From contig JBAIZL010000001.1 in the NCBI GenBank assembly GCA_036971475.1, positions 75,407,271 to 75,471,270 of the forward strand: 64,000 bases of DNA, read 5' to 3'. The notes below the pieces were generated by a model that was given only the letters and a program-made list of their open reading frames with translations, was not told the origin of the DNA and made no database searches. Positions 1 to 53,224 of this stretch are shown here, one piece after another. Within the stretch, counting starts at the first letter, position 1, and each line of letters begins with the position of its first letter. Made by a program: the position numbers and the translations under genes. The DNA comes from Prosapia bicincta (lineage: Eukaryota > Arthropoda > Insecta > Hemiptera > Cercopidae).

Positions 1-1794
1 TATACTTTTCAGTATTAATAAGTTTTAGAAACCTATTATTTTGGTTAATATTTCTTTAAAAAATTCTGGTCATTTTCAGAAGGAAAACATACTTGGTATT
101 CTTTGGGGTTGATGTCAGCAAGGGTAACAAATTTAGATTTCTTAGTCTTGAAACATACATTAAGTTTCATTGGATTTTTTTTTCTAGTTCAAATATAAAT
201 TTAAAATATTTTGTAGTGACTGTAAAATGAAAATAATAAATGTATAAGTATTAACAATTTGAATGCAATTCTCTGTTAAGAGAATAAACAAAAAACAATA
301 TAATTGAAAAAAATAAAATCTCCAGGATTTACTTTAATGGACACACAGCAACTGCTGTTCTAAAATTAGAAGGAAGGCATAAAACAAAAGAAAATGTCAA
401 CAAACTATCATAATCTGCCTGGCAAAAGAAATTACAATGAGGACATGCTGTTGTCACTTGGAGTAAACATGTTAAGAAATACTATACATTGCTGCACTTT
501 TACATGAATGTATTATAGTAACATGAATTTAGCTTTATTATAAAATATATCATTTAAGTTGAATCCATAAAAAATGACATTAATATCTCATTAATAAATT
601 TGTGTTAATAAATAGCTTATTTTTAGTTTTACAAATTATTAAATTAGATGAATTTGGGAAACTCAAATATGAACATTTGTGTAAAAGAGCACTTCCTACT
701 CTTGAAAAACTGCTCTTTGGCTCTTGTAAAAGTTATAAATTAACATTTAAATTAATACATTTTTATTCAGAAATGATGCAAATTTATATTAAAATAGTAA
801 CACAACCTCACAAGGCAAGAAAAGCTCGACCTTTATTATTTAATTCTTTGGAAATGTTTTTATATTTACAAATTGTTTAAAATTTGTCTGAAATTATGGA
901 TAATTTAATAAAGTTAATAACTTTGTCAACTTAATAAATTTGGAATAAGAAACAAGTTCTACAAGAAATACATCAAATTGTAATAAGGAGATCTATACTA
1001 GGCTTTTATAATGTGTCAGTATCATAATTACCTAACTTGATAATATTATAATGACCTCATTAAAAAAAAAACATGTCTTTATAGTTGTAGCAATATTTCC
1101 CTTTTTTCTGTTAACCTTAAAACTTGCCCGATTTAAATAAGAGCTGGTATATAAGTTCATGAAGTGTCAGATCATACTTTTAAAATTAAAAGTAATAATT
1201 AAATTGAATGATGTAAACGTATTTTTATTTTTAGAAACATGGTAAGATAGGTTTAGTTATTACTAAACTATGTAGTTAAATATTAACTAAAAATAATTAA
1301 TTTATAAGACTTCATCAATCTATATGGTCTACCTGTTATTAATTTTATAACTTTTCAAAAGTAGTCTAATATCAATTTTGTTTTCTTTGAAAAAACATCC
1401 TAAAATGTTATACATTTTCCTCATCTCTCTTGGTCTCTTTACATCCAATTTTTCTTTTGAAAAGCTGTCTTTCAAATTTCTTGTTTGACTTTCATACATA
1501 AAAATATTGTACCTTTCAATCTTACAATTTTATACATAACAGACACACACATTTAAAAATAGTTTCAACTTAGTCAGATTTTAAAGTAGGAATTAACCTA
1601 CCTTAAATTCTAGTATCTCACCAAACTTACTACATTTTGTAAAAAAGTTTTAAGCTTGAATTATCATACAGGTGTATAATAAAATCATTCAATAAATAAT
1701 TATTTGTGGTATTTAAATTAGTTATTTGTAGAATAGTTGATTACGGTATAATACAGCAACAAACGGAGTTCTTGATTCATCACTACTCCTTATT
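1..1794. other. AT-rich region downstream of sas
   Basis: No coding region, RNA gene or clear repeat can be supported here. The sequence is very AT-rich, with short open frames only by chance. On the minus strand it lies beyond the proposed end of sas, so it is either intergenic or part of a longer 3' untranslated region; several further TTTATT (minus-strand AATAAA) strings occur but none is distinctive. Confidence 0.5.
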
Positions 1795-1808
1795 TTGATT
1801 CCACAATG

Positions 1809-1814
1809 TTTATT
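1809..1814 (-). promoter_or_regulatory. sas: candidate polyadenylation signal of sas
   Basis: Minus-strand AATAAA, 125 nt after the proposed sas stop codon at 1939-1941. It is the first canonical hexamer after the stop. Other copies occur further down, so a longer 3' UTR is possible. Only the hexamer and its position are seen; use as the cleavage signal is inference. Confidence 0.4.
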
Positions 1815-1938
1815 CTTTGGCTCAACTGTGAAATCAATAAAGGTCTGTAGGATTATCATAGACTAGGTCCTTCTTCTTGAAGTTTCTCTCGAAACCACAA
1901 GATTTCGATGTGGCTTTTGTATTTTCAATTCTCTTTTA

Positions 1939-42683
<40,745 letters not shown>

Positions 42684-42742
42684 CTGTTGGGAAAAAGATT
42701 TCATTAATTGTCATATATTTCCAAAACTGCTATATAGTAATG

Positions 42743-43450
42743 AAATTATCAATTGATAGCATACACAAATGGATACATCACAATAATAGACAAACTATGG
42801 CACAATATACAAAAACAAAATACTTTAATTAACACTACAGAAAAGGAAAGCAAACTCATGACAATACCATACATAAACAAAACATCAAATAAAATAGCCC
42901 TCACATTTAAAAAAACAGGATACGAAATTGCATACAAAACTAATAACAATTTACAATACAAAATACAACATGACACCAACAACAAAGATAAACTACAAGC
43001 ACCAGGCATATACAAATTAAACTACAATAAGTGCAATAAATTATACATTGGGTAAATAGGTCGCAGCTTCAAACAAAGAGTCAATGAACACAAACAGAAC
43101 ACCAACTCAGCATTTTACAATCACATAAAAGAAACAGAACGCAAATACACAGACATTTACCATACCTAGAAATCTTACACATCCACAAAAAAGGACATCT
43201 TAACAAACTAGAACAATATGAAATTTACAGACACAAAAAAACACAAAGTACAAACATATTAAACGAACAAACACAATACAAATCACACATATTCTTTGAT
43301 ACTTTCAAAAACCTGCTTTTAAAACCGCCACCACTTGACCCGACATCTCCAAGCAGAAGATCGCCACATAGCATCGAAAACGTTCTGTCTCAGTAAGTTT
43401 TAACAAATTTACAAAATTTAAAGTTCGGATAGTAATAAACCATTGTTAAA
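42743..43450 (+). mobile_element. Penelope-like element (family 1), 3' end
   Basis: Plus-strand ORF 42,753-43,055 encodes the end of the RT region and the GIY-YIG start (LQAPGIYKLNYNKCNKLYIG); after a stop the frame continues SFKQRVNEHKQNTNSAFYNH and onward. Then follow the ACATCTCCAAGCAGAAGA string, a shortened hairpin at 43,355-43,386 and the tail TTTACAAAATTTAAAGTTCG. It starts only about 60 bp from the acceptor of the first visible sas exon. Confidence 0.8.
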
Positions 43451-43559
43451 GTTATTAAACAAAAATAAAATCTAAAGATGTAAAAACAAAGAATAATAAT
43501 CGTCGAGAGTGGAAATTAAGAAACAATTCATACACATGCAAAAAAGAGGGTTTGGTTCA

Positions 43560-43930
43560 GGGCTGTGATGTGTAGAAGCAGCAGTTGCACGAAGTGGCAC
43601 TTCGAGGGACGGCACGGAGTACTATGATGCGGAGAGACGTTGCATCACGGGGCTACACGAGGTACTATGATGCAGAGATATGTTGCATCAGGTGGCGCTT
43701 AGAGGAGGCGACACGAGGTACTATGATACAGATATACGTTCCATAAGGGAGGGGGTGAAGCGAGGTATCATGATGCTGACTTAATAAGGCGGCACTTTAA
43801 GGGGCTTGATGAGGTACTATGTTACGGATAGACCCCTTGTACACCAAGGGACACTGCGATGGGCTGGACTAGGTACTGTAATGTGGAGAGACGTTCCATC
43901 AGGGAGGTACTTCGAGGGGGCGACATAAAC
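43560..43930. repeat. diverged minisatellite, about 56-bp unit
   Basis: About six and a half units built on CGAGGTACTATGATGCAGAG, then RYGTTGCATCAGGNGGCRCT and a G-rich end. Units differ by substitutions and small deletions. The G-rich composition differs sharply from the AT-rich intron DNA before it. Confidence 0.75.
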
Positions 43931-46282
43931 CTGAAGCTATAAATCAGAATATCAGTGATATAAAGGCGTTTGAATTTGTAGAATAGTGGAATAAATCGAG
44001 GATGTATTGAGCATTACCGATCACAGAAGCTTCTCTCTTGATGTAATGTAGTATTGGCAGTTTAGATAGACCCGTTACATTCATAATTTTGTATCACTAG
44101 TATTTGAGTAGTGGCTAATTAGTACAGTCACTAATTGGTACATTAAAATCAATTAATAGGATTGGGATTTAGTAAGAAGGTTCTCAAAATGAAAAAGTAT
44201 ACTTGAGGCAATTTTTTTCTCCTTGAATAAGTTGTGAATATTTTTTTTCTGCGAGGTCTGCTTCAAGCCAGGATTCAGGTAATGAAGTGTGTGGATTCAG
44301 CTAGGATTAATTTTGTCGATTTTTTTTGCATTTCATTAACAATAAAATTTAATAATAATATTCATTGATATTTAGAAATATTACGTGGAATATTATTTGG
44401 AATATTACAACCAGCCGCTCGGTCTGGTTTGTGCACGGGGTTTGAATAATTCCCTGATCGCGATGGATTAAACTATTAAAGCAAGATCGAAAAGCAGATC
44501 CAACAGTAACACAAAAAAAAGAAATTTGACATAAATAGAGACTCTTGAGCATAAATTATATAAATTAAACCAAACCTTTTCATGTGGTAGCTGCGATCGA
44601 TCTACTGTTACTCGTATTTGCCATATATTAAAAATAAGTTGCAACTTCAACTTATTAATAACTTTAAATGAGTTGCAACTGTATTAAGCAATAACGTATA
44701 GGATATCAAAAGCATGAAATGGCGGGAGGAATAGTTGTTGACGGTTACAAGTTGGATGGCATGCGTGGACTAATGGCCTTGGGACCAAATTACACGTTGC
44801 CGGCGCAAGAGTCAAATTGGACATGCGTGCCTGCGCGACCAAGTGCGTTGACCGGGCTTTGAGCCATCACACGCTGGATTAATCCTTGGCACTTGGCTGC
44901 CAGCATCGATCTCGGTGGTTAGTATCGGTTTCACGATCTTTCCTAGTCTATATGATTACACCTCGGTCAGGCCTCTTCCACCTACAGAAGAACAGCAAAA
45001 TTAAAGAAATATATTACAACTGATTCCAGCGCTCAACTAAAAGTGTCATTTTTATGAACTACTCTGTCGTCATGATTTACCCACATTTCCACTAACAGTG
45101 GGTCATTATGTACTTTCTTTAGTGCTATCTTCCTCTTGCTTTGGTGGAACAGCCCTCCGTTATCCTTTTCCTTACAAGAGGCTGTAGCGGGTAGACACTT
45201 CCTTGTGACTCCGATAGGTTAGAACTGCTTCAGGTATACGACCCTGCATACGTAATGCCATAATCTCTCCTACATCCTGTACCAATGGATTCATTTCCCA
45301 ATTTTATTCTTACCTTATATTCATGATCCTTTCCTATCATTCTTATGCTCCAATATATTCTGATCGCTTAAAAGTGCAACACCACTGCCTCCATTTTCAA
45401 GACACTTGAGATAATTAGAGCGAGATACGCCCTACCTGGTTCCTATAGTTACCCAGTGCTTTGCGTAACGACGCGGCAAACTTTCGTGTTGCTAATGTCA
45501 ACGACTGTACCCTGCGTTGCAATTAATGTATATTAATTTTCTTTCCTCATTCATTAAGGCCGGCTACTAACACTATGAAAAGGCTACGCTAGAATGGCCA
45601 AAGGAAGGAAGTCTTTCAGATACCACACGTTCGTAACAAACTATGTCGTGACGTAACGCCGATTGTTACGAGAATTATGTGCACTGCTGACACCAACAGC
45701 TCATAACAGGGTTTTTTTATGTTACGAACTTTACTGATTCTGTTGTGATCTGGACAGGATGAATTTCACTTTATCTCGACCAGTTAGGATGCGAAGGAAG
45801 GAGATGCATTGATATATATTTATTGGATTAAGAAAAGCGACATTATTTCCATTTCCGCATTATTATAATAATAACTGAACAACAAACGAACTCACAGTTC
45901 GTCGATCTCCAGTTACGTTTTACAATAAATTAATAAGCCCTGAAGGACTCGACTCTAACGATATTGAGGTCTATAAGATACGTTTTTTTTTGCCTCTCCT
46001 TACTAACTGCCCTGGTTTTTTTGGGGGGGGGGGGTCTTCTTACATCCAACTATTAACTACTGATAACGTAAATTTACAAAAAAAGTAAGTGAACACACGC
46101 AGCAGAATGACATTTTCCTAGCTACCAAGCCAACTTTGTTCCGCGATTACAACAATCACTGTTTCTTCAGTTTCCTTACGTTCCATTAAAGGTCTTTCTG
46201 ATTACGTGTTTCTTGTAACCACTGTTTCTTCTAACTTTTGCCAGACTGCAGGATGTTCTTTTAAATCAAAAGCTATAGTCGA
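43931..46282. other. no recognisable gene
   Basis: Composition is mixed, with a more GC-rich stretch at 44.7-45.7 kb. Open frames are all short. The minus frame starting at 44,552 opens with a hydrophobic run (MLKSLYLCQISFFCVTVGSA) that could be a signal peptide, but no donor, Kozak context or similarity supports it. Nothing else was recognised. Confidence 0.4.
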
Positions 46283-46745
46283 ATTCAAATTTAAATCTAT
46301 TTGGGAGTCGACAGATTAAACCCATAAAAGTTGACGCCCATTCTTCTTCTTCAGTAGAGAATAAGTCGGATACCGTTTCTGCATTTCAGGGAGACTAAAT
46401 ACATGGTATTTATGTGCTTACCCTTGTATTTATCAGGCAAGTACATGGTATTGCTTAGTCTACTTTAGCACTATAATCCATGGAGAACGAAGGGCTCTGC
46501 TCACAGACCTCTTTGTCGGCTTTAGCGAAGGACTCCCTTAATCTTCAGGTCATTCTCGTTTCAGTCTAGCAACCTGACAAATCGTTCACAGTTTCCGTTT
46601 TCTTCATACTTATCCAAACATCTCCAAAGTCTGTCTGACTAACAGAAAGGGTATCCAACTTATTCTTTACTGAAGTAGAGGAATGGCCGTCCACTTTTAT
46701 GGGTTTAATCTGTCGACTCCCAGATCGATTTAAATTTACATAAAA
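46283..46745. mobile_element. element with about 95-bp terminal inverted repeats
   Basis: The left arm at about 46,283-46,380 (AAATTTAAATC, GGGAGTCGACAGATTAAACC, CATAAAAGT) is mirrored at about 46,650-46,745 with few mismatches. The 265-bp middle has no open frame of note. It resembles a foldback or MITE; no convincing target duplication was found. Confidence 0.7.
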
Positions 46746-47155
46746 TAAATTTTACATAACGCAAATAATCCAACATCGTAGTTGATGAAGATGTCGCGTT
46801 CATGAAGGATCTTCTTGTGGTTAACAGCTCTAGTAATCTTTATAATACTGTTTCCATTAAGGTTCACTTTCGAACATAAAGGTGTCCACATCCGGTTCGA
46901 AATGTTTAGGTGCCGTTACTATTATCTAGACCCAGATTGTTTTCAATGAGTCCTCTAATGCAAGTATAATAATGCATTCTTGTATACCATTACGATGGTT
47001 TAGAAGAGTCAGGGTTGATCGTCTTAGGGTACTCAGGGTAGGTATTGTGACCAGCACTATGTTTCAACCACCTAATATTATTCTAAGGTTGGCCCTAGGT
47101 AAAGATTTTCACAGGTTGAATGAACTTGGAGGCTGAAAAAGCAACTGAAAAATAT

Positions 47156-47235
47156 TTGGGTGCTAACGGGATTCGAATCCAGAACCTTTTGGCTAGTAGA
47201 TAAAAGATCTACCCACTCGGTCATGGTCCTACCCC
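47156..47235 (-). repeat. tRNA-like sequence, probably a SINE head or tRNA pseudogene
   Basis: The minus strand has an A-box-like TGACCGAGTGGG, a possible anticodon arm (GTAGATCTTTTATCTAC) and a B-box-like GGATTCGAATCC at tRNA spacing. The T-stem and acceptor stem pair poorly and the base before the TTT anticodon is C rather than T, so it is unlikely to be a working tRNA. RNA polymerase III promoter boxes with a following tail would fit a SINE. Confidence 0.45.
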
Positions 47236-48770
47236 GCTAAAAACACATCAGAGAGTCAACATCTTCACTATATGTAGCAAGCGAACAGATTTTAAGCCCG
47301 ACGTAGAGAGTAAAAGCTGCACATGGACCAGTACAGTGGAAAGGGGGGCATCGTCTGTTGTTGAAACATGGTCTGGGTTTACTTGTAAACCTTTTCTACG
47401 GTGTTATGATGATCGAAGAAGTTGACTATTATAGTCTATAAAGGAAAAAAGATAATATACTTGTATGTGTAAATATAGATAGGATTAAGGGGAAGACCTC
47501 GTCCCGCAAGTTCTGCCTTTATGACTTTACTTATCGCTTCAACTAGCAAATCCTCTATTGAAGGTGAACTAGTATTAATAATTAACTACGTACAATGTAG
47601 CCAAGAATGAGTAATGTGTAGTGACACCTATTTCTGTTAGTGAATAAATGTAAACAGCAACTGGTGGGTTCCGCGAAGGCTTTTAGACGCCATCTGTGAG
47701 GAATCCACGGCAACAACTGTGTTTAGACTATTTAAAGGCAAAACATGACGCTGTTAAAAACAAACCATCGTCACGTTTAGGCGTATTAGACGTGATTAGC
47801 GACGAGAGACAGTATGAGAATATACGCGCTAAGGCACGCTAGTGACAAGACTAGCGCGAGGCTAATGACAGCACTGGAACTTTCATACAATCCCACGAGC
47901 TTGATAATACTGCACGGGTTTCCACTGATTGCCATACATTTTAATAACGCTCGTGCAGTAGAAAATGTTTTGTTTCAGAAATGTTTTTAAAATGTATCCT
48001 GTAATAAGTTATGTGCAAGTCATAACTCTTGTCGAAAACATTTCGCCTTCAGTGTAATGTTTCTTACAAGATAGGTATAAGATTAATATGCGAAAACAAT
48101 TATTTACTAATTCACTAAACAAAAAAACAACTCTTTAGTGATATTTATCTGCAGATGCGTTTGAAACGAACGATTCACTGTCCAGATGCGAAACGCGACT
48201 GTTGAGAAATATCAGTAAATATTGATTATTCACTGAGTACATCGACAAATAAGTGTTTATTGGTTTGTGTTTATTTTGAAATGAGACGTATAGCACTAAG
48301 ACATCGTCACCTTTAACATGTAATAAGGGCTTTCGAACTCGCTCGGCGCCTCGTAGAGACAATAAAACGGGGGAAATCAAAGAGGACAGATGCTCTGAGC
48401 GTAGGCCTAATATTTCGCCTACACTGAAGACGACCTGACGCCGAAACGCGTGAGTGTACAATGTTCCACTTCACGTATTTGGCGCAAGTGATTTATCTCT
48501 CAAGGACATCCTACATGCTTAAGTATCCCGTTGCCATGGTTACACCATCTGAAGGCTTCCCACGAACCATGAATCACACTCCGTGAATTACAAACGTAGG
48601 CATTTCCCTAGCTGTTGCACAATGGCCGCGGGAAGTACGAAATGTTCAACGGCCATATCTTCTGAATAGTGTGGCCATTTCAGATCAAGGGTGAGTTCTC
48701 GACAACGGGAACATGTGTTTATAATTTTCTACAGTTACTTTACTTGCTAGTATGGGTTATGCCCACCTGG
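47236..48770. other. no recognisable gene
   Basis: Short open frames on both strands only. No protein family, repeat array or RNA gene was recognised. CpG is more frequent than in the sas introns. Confidence 0.4.
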
Positions 48771-48774
48771 GCAT

Positions 48775-49020
48775 TACGTCCTGAGTCTGAGGGACCGTCT
48801 CTTAGGAAATGCCAACTGAGAGTAAATAAAAATCTGTTGCACTACCTGGATCGAACTAATAAGACGGGATATTGAGGTACGGAATCCTGGCCGTTACGGA
48901 AGGTTCTGTTTTGGTCCTGAGTAGTTCTGGAAAAGCTGTAGAACCGCAGTGTTTGGTTGAATTTCGTCTCGTCTAAGGGGCGGACCTGTACCAAATCCAG
49001 GCCTTACAGCAAGCTCGCAA
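48775..49020 (+). repeat. dispersed repeat, copy A
   Basis: Matches 63,765-64,000: TTGCACTACCTGGATCGAAC, TGAGGTACGGAATCCTGG, GAGTAGTTCTGGAAAAG and CTTACAGCAAG recur in the same order and spacing. The class is unknown. An 88-codon open frame crosses its end but has no recognisable domain. Confidence 0.65.
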
Positions 49021-49183
49021 GACTACCTTATCTGCCTGTCGTCGAGCCTGATGATAGTCTCCCGAATGGAAGTCACGAGTTTAAGGTTGGATTCGTGGGG
49101 GTAGCAGTTTCATATGCTACATGGGATACGACACAAAGAGGATCTATTTCTGATGAAGTAGGTCTAGTACCTGCTCATCAGGG

Positions 49184-50119
49184 ATGGGGACACTCGTCGA
49201 GGGTTTTCCCCAAACAAGTGTAACTTTAGTAATGCAGTATAACTCTACTTAAAGGGCACTAAGGTTAACCTTCAAAGGAACAGGTGTAAGCAGCACGGGT
49301 AGCTTACCTCAGGTAACTTCAAAGCTATAAACAAATATTGCCATGTAAAGAAATGTTTGTTAAATATACTCAGATCTTTTCTTTGAGTCTTTCTTAATAA
49401 GAATAAATCCCATGTTGGGAAAATGTTGAAGTTGAGAACCCTCAAAAAAATCCTAGATTCGCCCCAGTGTCAGTTAAGCCTTAGATATATTTGTTGGGAA
49501 GGTCCACAGTGTAGTTAAATTGGGTTGTGTTTCCAAACTTTTATGGCTAAAACCATTATATATTAAACAAATAAAAATTCCAGGCTGCACGGTTGCGCAA
49601 CCCCCAAACCAGAGATCAATAGGAAAAAAATTATTTATTATGTAAGAACTATGCACATTCTTACGAGCGATTATTCATCATATAACATGGACCATCATAT
49701 AACATAACGTTATAAATAATAATAAAAACATCAGAACCGCAGCGACCTTGTGTCCATTCGCTCAGTCGCAGAGAGTCTCGTTCGGCTTGGTTGCAGAGAA
49801 ATCTGCAACACCCAGTGACGTCACTTCTAATGGAGAAAAAGCATTGCAAAGTCTAAACAGACTAAAACAGCTAGCCAGCGCCGTGAGGCTCCTTTAGGTT
49901 GCAGACGGGCTGCAACTTTTAAAGTATTCGATTCAGATCTTCGGCTTCGTCCGAAGAAAATCATCTCCGCTCTGCTCTGAGTTTTTTGGCATTTGCAGTT
50001 AAGAATGAATTGAGATAGGTTTATTAGAAAATAAACCCACGGTTTGAGATTCGGTATCTTAAATAAGTAAAACCAAAATTAAAAATGCCAATATATTTCC
50101 TTCAATAGAATAAAGGGAA
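49184..50119. repeat. tandem duplication, copy 1 (with extra 230 bp)
   Basis: Starts GGATGGGGACACTCGTCGAG and ends with TTTCCTTCAATAGAATAAA. Compared with copy 2 it holds an additional stretch at about 49,648-49,876 between TTATTTATTATGTAAG and GCGCCGTGAGGCTCC. Confidence 0.8.
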
Positions 50120-50124
50120 TTCAG

Positions 50125-50836
50125 GGGTGGGGACACTCGTCGAGGCTTTTCCCCAAAACAAGTGTGATTTTAGTAATGCAGGATAACTCTACTTAAAGGG
50201 CACTAAGGTTAACCTTCAAAGGAACAGGCTTAAGCAGCACGGGTAGCTTACCTCAGGTAACTTCAAAGCTATAAACAAATATTGCCATGTAAAGGAATGT
50301 TTGTTAAATATACTCAAATCTTTTCTTTGGGTTTTCCTGAATTCGAATAAATACCCATATTGGGAAATGTTTAAGTTGAGAACCCTCAAGAAAATCCTAG
50401 ATTCGCCTCCAGTGTCAGTTAAGCTCTAGATATATTTGTTGGAAAGATCCATAGTGTAGTTAGATTGGGTTGTGTTTCCAAACTTTTATGGCTAAAATTA
50501 TTATATATTTTCAAACCAAAAAAAGAAAAAACGGCGGGCAGGTTGCACTTTTGCGCAACCCCCAAACCAGAGATCAATAAGAAAAAAAATTATTTATTAT
50601 GTAAGCGCCGAAAGGCTCCTTTAGGTTGCAGACGGGCTGCAACCTCGGGAGTATTCGGTTAAGATCAGATTCGTCCGAAGAGAATCATCTCTGTTCTGCT
50701 CCGAGTTTCTTGGCATTTACACTTAAGAACGAATTGAGATAGGTTTGTTAAAAAATAAACCCACGGCTTGAGATTCGGTGTCTTAAATAAGTAAAAATTA
50801 AATTAAAAAATGCCAACATATTTCCTTCAATAGAAT
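50125..50836. repeat. tandem duplication, copy 2
   Basis: Starts GGGTGGGGACACTCGTCGAG and ends TTTCCTTCAATAGAATAAA. Runs parallel to copy 1 with scattered substitutions and lacks the 230-bp stretch. Confidence 0.8.
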
Positions 50837-52440
50837 AAATCACAAAGTATTAAGTAATATCTACCTATTTTCCATATAACAACCCTTCAAGTTTTATGAT
50901 TAGAATTTCTTTGCCTTAAAAATACTAACACTTTACGATCTGCTACCCCACAGGTTTTAGGCACCAACCGATGCCACTGACAGATAATAATACAGAAGCG
51001 TGTGTAAGAAACATATCCTTATTACCTTTTTCTAACTGTACAAACTATTCTACAATACAAATTAAAAATTTATAATATTCTCTAGGCCTACTAACGACTT
51101 GTATAGGTTAGAGTGCTTCTAACGGAACTGGAGACAACAAATTTCTTGACAGTTTATGTCTTAAAGTTACAATATTTAGATCCAATTAGGGTAAAACCCC
51201 AATTATTATCTTCTTCAGATATAAAATTATTTTAAAGTTTAAAAACGTTATGTGTAATAATTATTTGTACTGAGTTTCATTGGAAGCAGCCTAGCTTTTG
51301 AATTATAAATGTGGGTTTTGGATACACAAAAATTTAGCTTTAGGTAAAATAGTTACATCTTTGATGAAAAATTGAAGTGATAAAAGCTATAAAATATTTC
51401 ATTTAATGTTTAAACTTGATAAAACAACGTATCTGAGATACTTATGAAAATTGCTTAGTGCCCCCAAAAATTATTATTGAAAAATTATTAATCACTATAA
51501 TACTCAATATTACAACAATTAATTATAAATATGGACCTAAATCAAGCGCTGGTTTATAATTTATAAATTAGGTTCATGTCATGTGTATTAGGTCTTTATT
51601 GTGATAAATCAATTAATACAATTGCTCCACAGTTGCTCAAGATAATAAATAATCAAGTTTTTTTACAAATTACTTTATTTGTAAATTCTACAAGCCGTTA
51701 TTTTACACATACTACGTACAAACATCAGGGGTCACCGAACGTTAGGGGAAACAAAGTCTACTTAGACTAAGTAATTTAATTAAGACATACATATTTAATA
51801 TAAAGTGTTTTAAAAATAACCAAATTATTCACTACACTCAAAAACTTATACAAATGTCGAGCAAACTTAACGTAATTGCTCAAGAGCACAAGAGCTTAGA
51901 GGGAAACTAGAAACCTTCATGTCGAGCGTGAGAGAGGAAGAGTTGAGAAATCATTGTAGCAGTGAACCATCCTAATATAAAGACGAGCTGGAAAACAGGA
52001 AGCTCTGAAGGTCGTTACAGAACAAGGTAATGACCTACAGGAACTGGGTATCTGTTAAGTGTGATGCCATCATCAGCGTGACCATTTCCAAGGCTAAAAA
52101 CGACCCAGAGCTTTTAGGAAAGACTTTTAAAAAAAAGGGTCCAAAGTCAAGAAAAACTACGTACAAATTGGATGGAATAAACGTTACAAACCCAAAGTAG
52201 GAAGGAAACGTCGAAAGTGAACTGGAAAAGAAAATGGTTCCATGTGGAGAAAAGAAAGAAAACGTGTCAAAAGAGAACAGGTGAAATAAAATGTTAGATA
52301 GATGAAACCCAAAACATAAAGCAGAAACAAAAAATCTAAAATGGACTGGAAATGATATAGGTTAAAAGTGAATGAAAAATAGGTAACGCGTCCGGCAAAA
52401 TGTTGCGGAAAATAGAAAAACGAGGTTTGAAGAGACAGAA
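50837..52440. other. no recognisable gene
   Basis: AT-rich to 51.8 kb, then purine-rich on the plus strand. Nothing recognisable beyond a gradual start of AAAGTNGA-type repeats near 52.2 kb. Confidence 0.4.
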
Positions 52441-52539
52441 CAAAAGAAAAAAAATATAAATGAAAGTTGACGGAGAAAAAAGTAGATTAAAAGTACATAC
52501 AATTTGGACAAAGGATTTTTTATCCAGGAATAGGCAAAG

Positions 52540-52965
52540 CTTTTCGTTTGTCAGTTTTGCCTATTTTTTTCCTTCGCTAGTCAAGTTCTCTTCCCCCTTT
52601 TGTTTGCAGCGGTTTTTGTTAGCCAACACCCACCCATGGCATTTCTGCTATTAGTTGACGTGCTGACCAATTAAGATAAGCATCTAGCAGAACCTGTCAG
52701 CCTCCCGCTGTCTCCTCTCTTCTAGTTCAGGACAGGATAGTTTGGACATCTGCTACTCACATCACATAGGGAGGGCTGTCTAGTATCCTACACTAATTCG
52801 ATAGGGATGTGTTGCACCGGTGATGGTTTTGAATGCTGCCACGCTCACTTATCTAGGCCGGTTATGGGACAGCTTCTCGCTTGTCAGTTTTAGTTATTTA
52901 TTCTCTTTGCTAACCACGAGGAGCTCTTTCCTTCACAGAATTTGTTTACAGTAGTTTTAGCTGAG
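52540..52965 (+). repeat. direct repeat pair of about 80 bp
   Basis: A stretch at 52,545-52,622 (CTTTTCGTTTGTCAGTTTTG, then TTCGCTAGTCAAG and TTTGTTTGCAGCGGTTTTTG) is repeated in diverged form at about 52,872-52,960 (CTTCTCGCTTGTCAGTTTTA and onward). The class is unknown. Confidence 0.5.
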
Positions 52966-53224
52966 AAGAAATAGAAGACGTTGTACCTGTAATAGGGTAA
53001 ATCTGATCTTTGCGAGGGCATCTCCCTTTTTCGTGCCCCACAATAATTACATAACTGTTAATCAATTCCAATGCGACATTTATAAATTGCAATCCAGCCA
53101 CTCATCACTAGATTGTTTAGCCCCACTTAGTAGTTATACACCAGTCTGGAGTCCGTATTTGAGTTTGCAGCAGCAGATGAGATGGCTGTCTGAGAATCAA
53201 TAAACAGATCTAAACTAGATCGCA

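Noticed and set aside
44349..44650. Minus-strand frames with a hydrophobic N-terminus as a possible first sas exon
   Set aside because: No donor in phase 1 that stands out, no similarity and no promoter evidence; a chance hydrophobic run is as likely.
48957..49223. 88-codon plus-strand ORF
   Set aside because: Lies across the edge of a dispersed repeat; no recognisable domain, and the copy at 63.8 kb gives no support for conservation of the frame.
49184..50836. The tandem copies as the two LTRs of a retrotransposon
   Set aside because: The copies are directly adjacent, with no internal region, primer-binding site or coding remnant between them.
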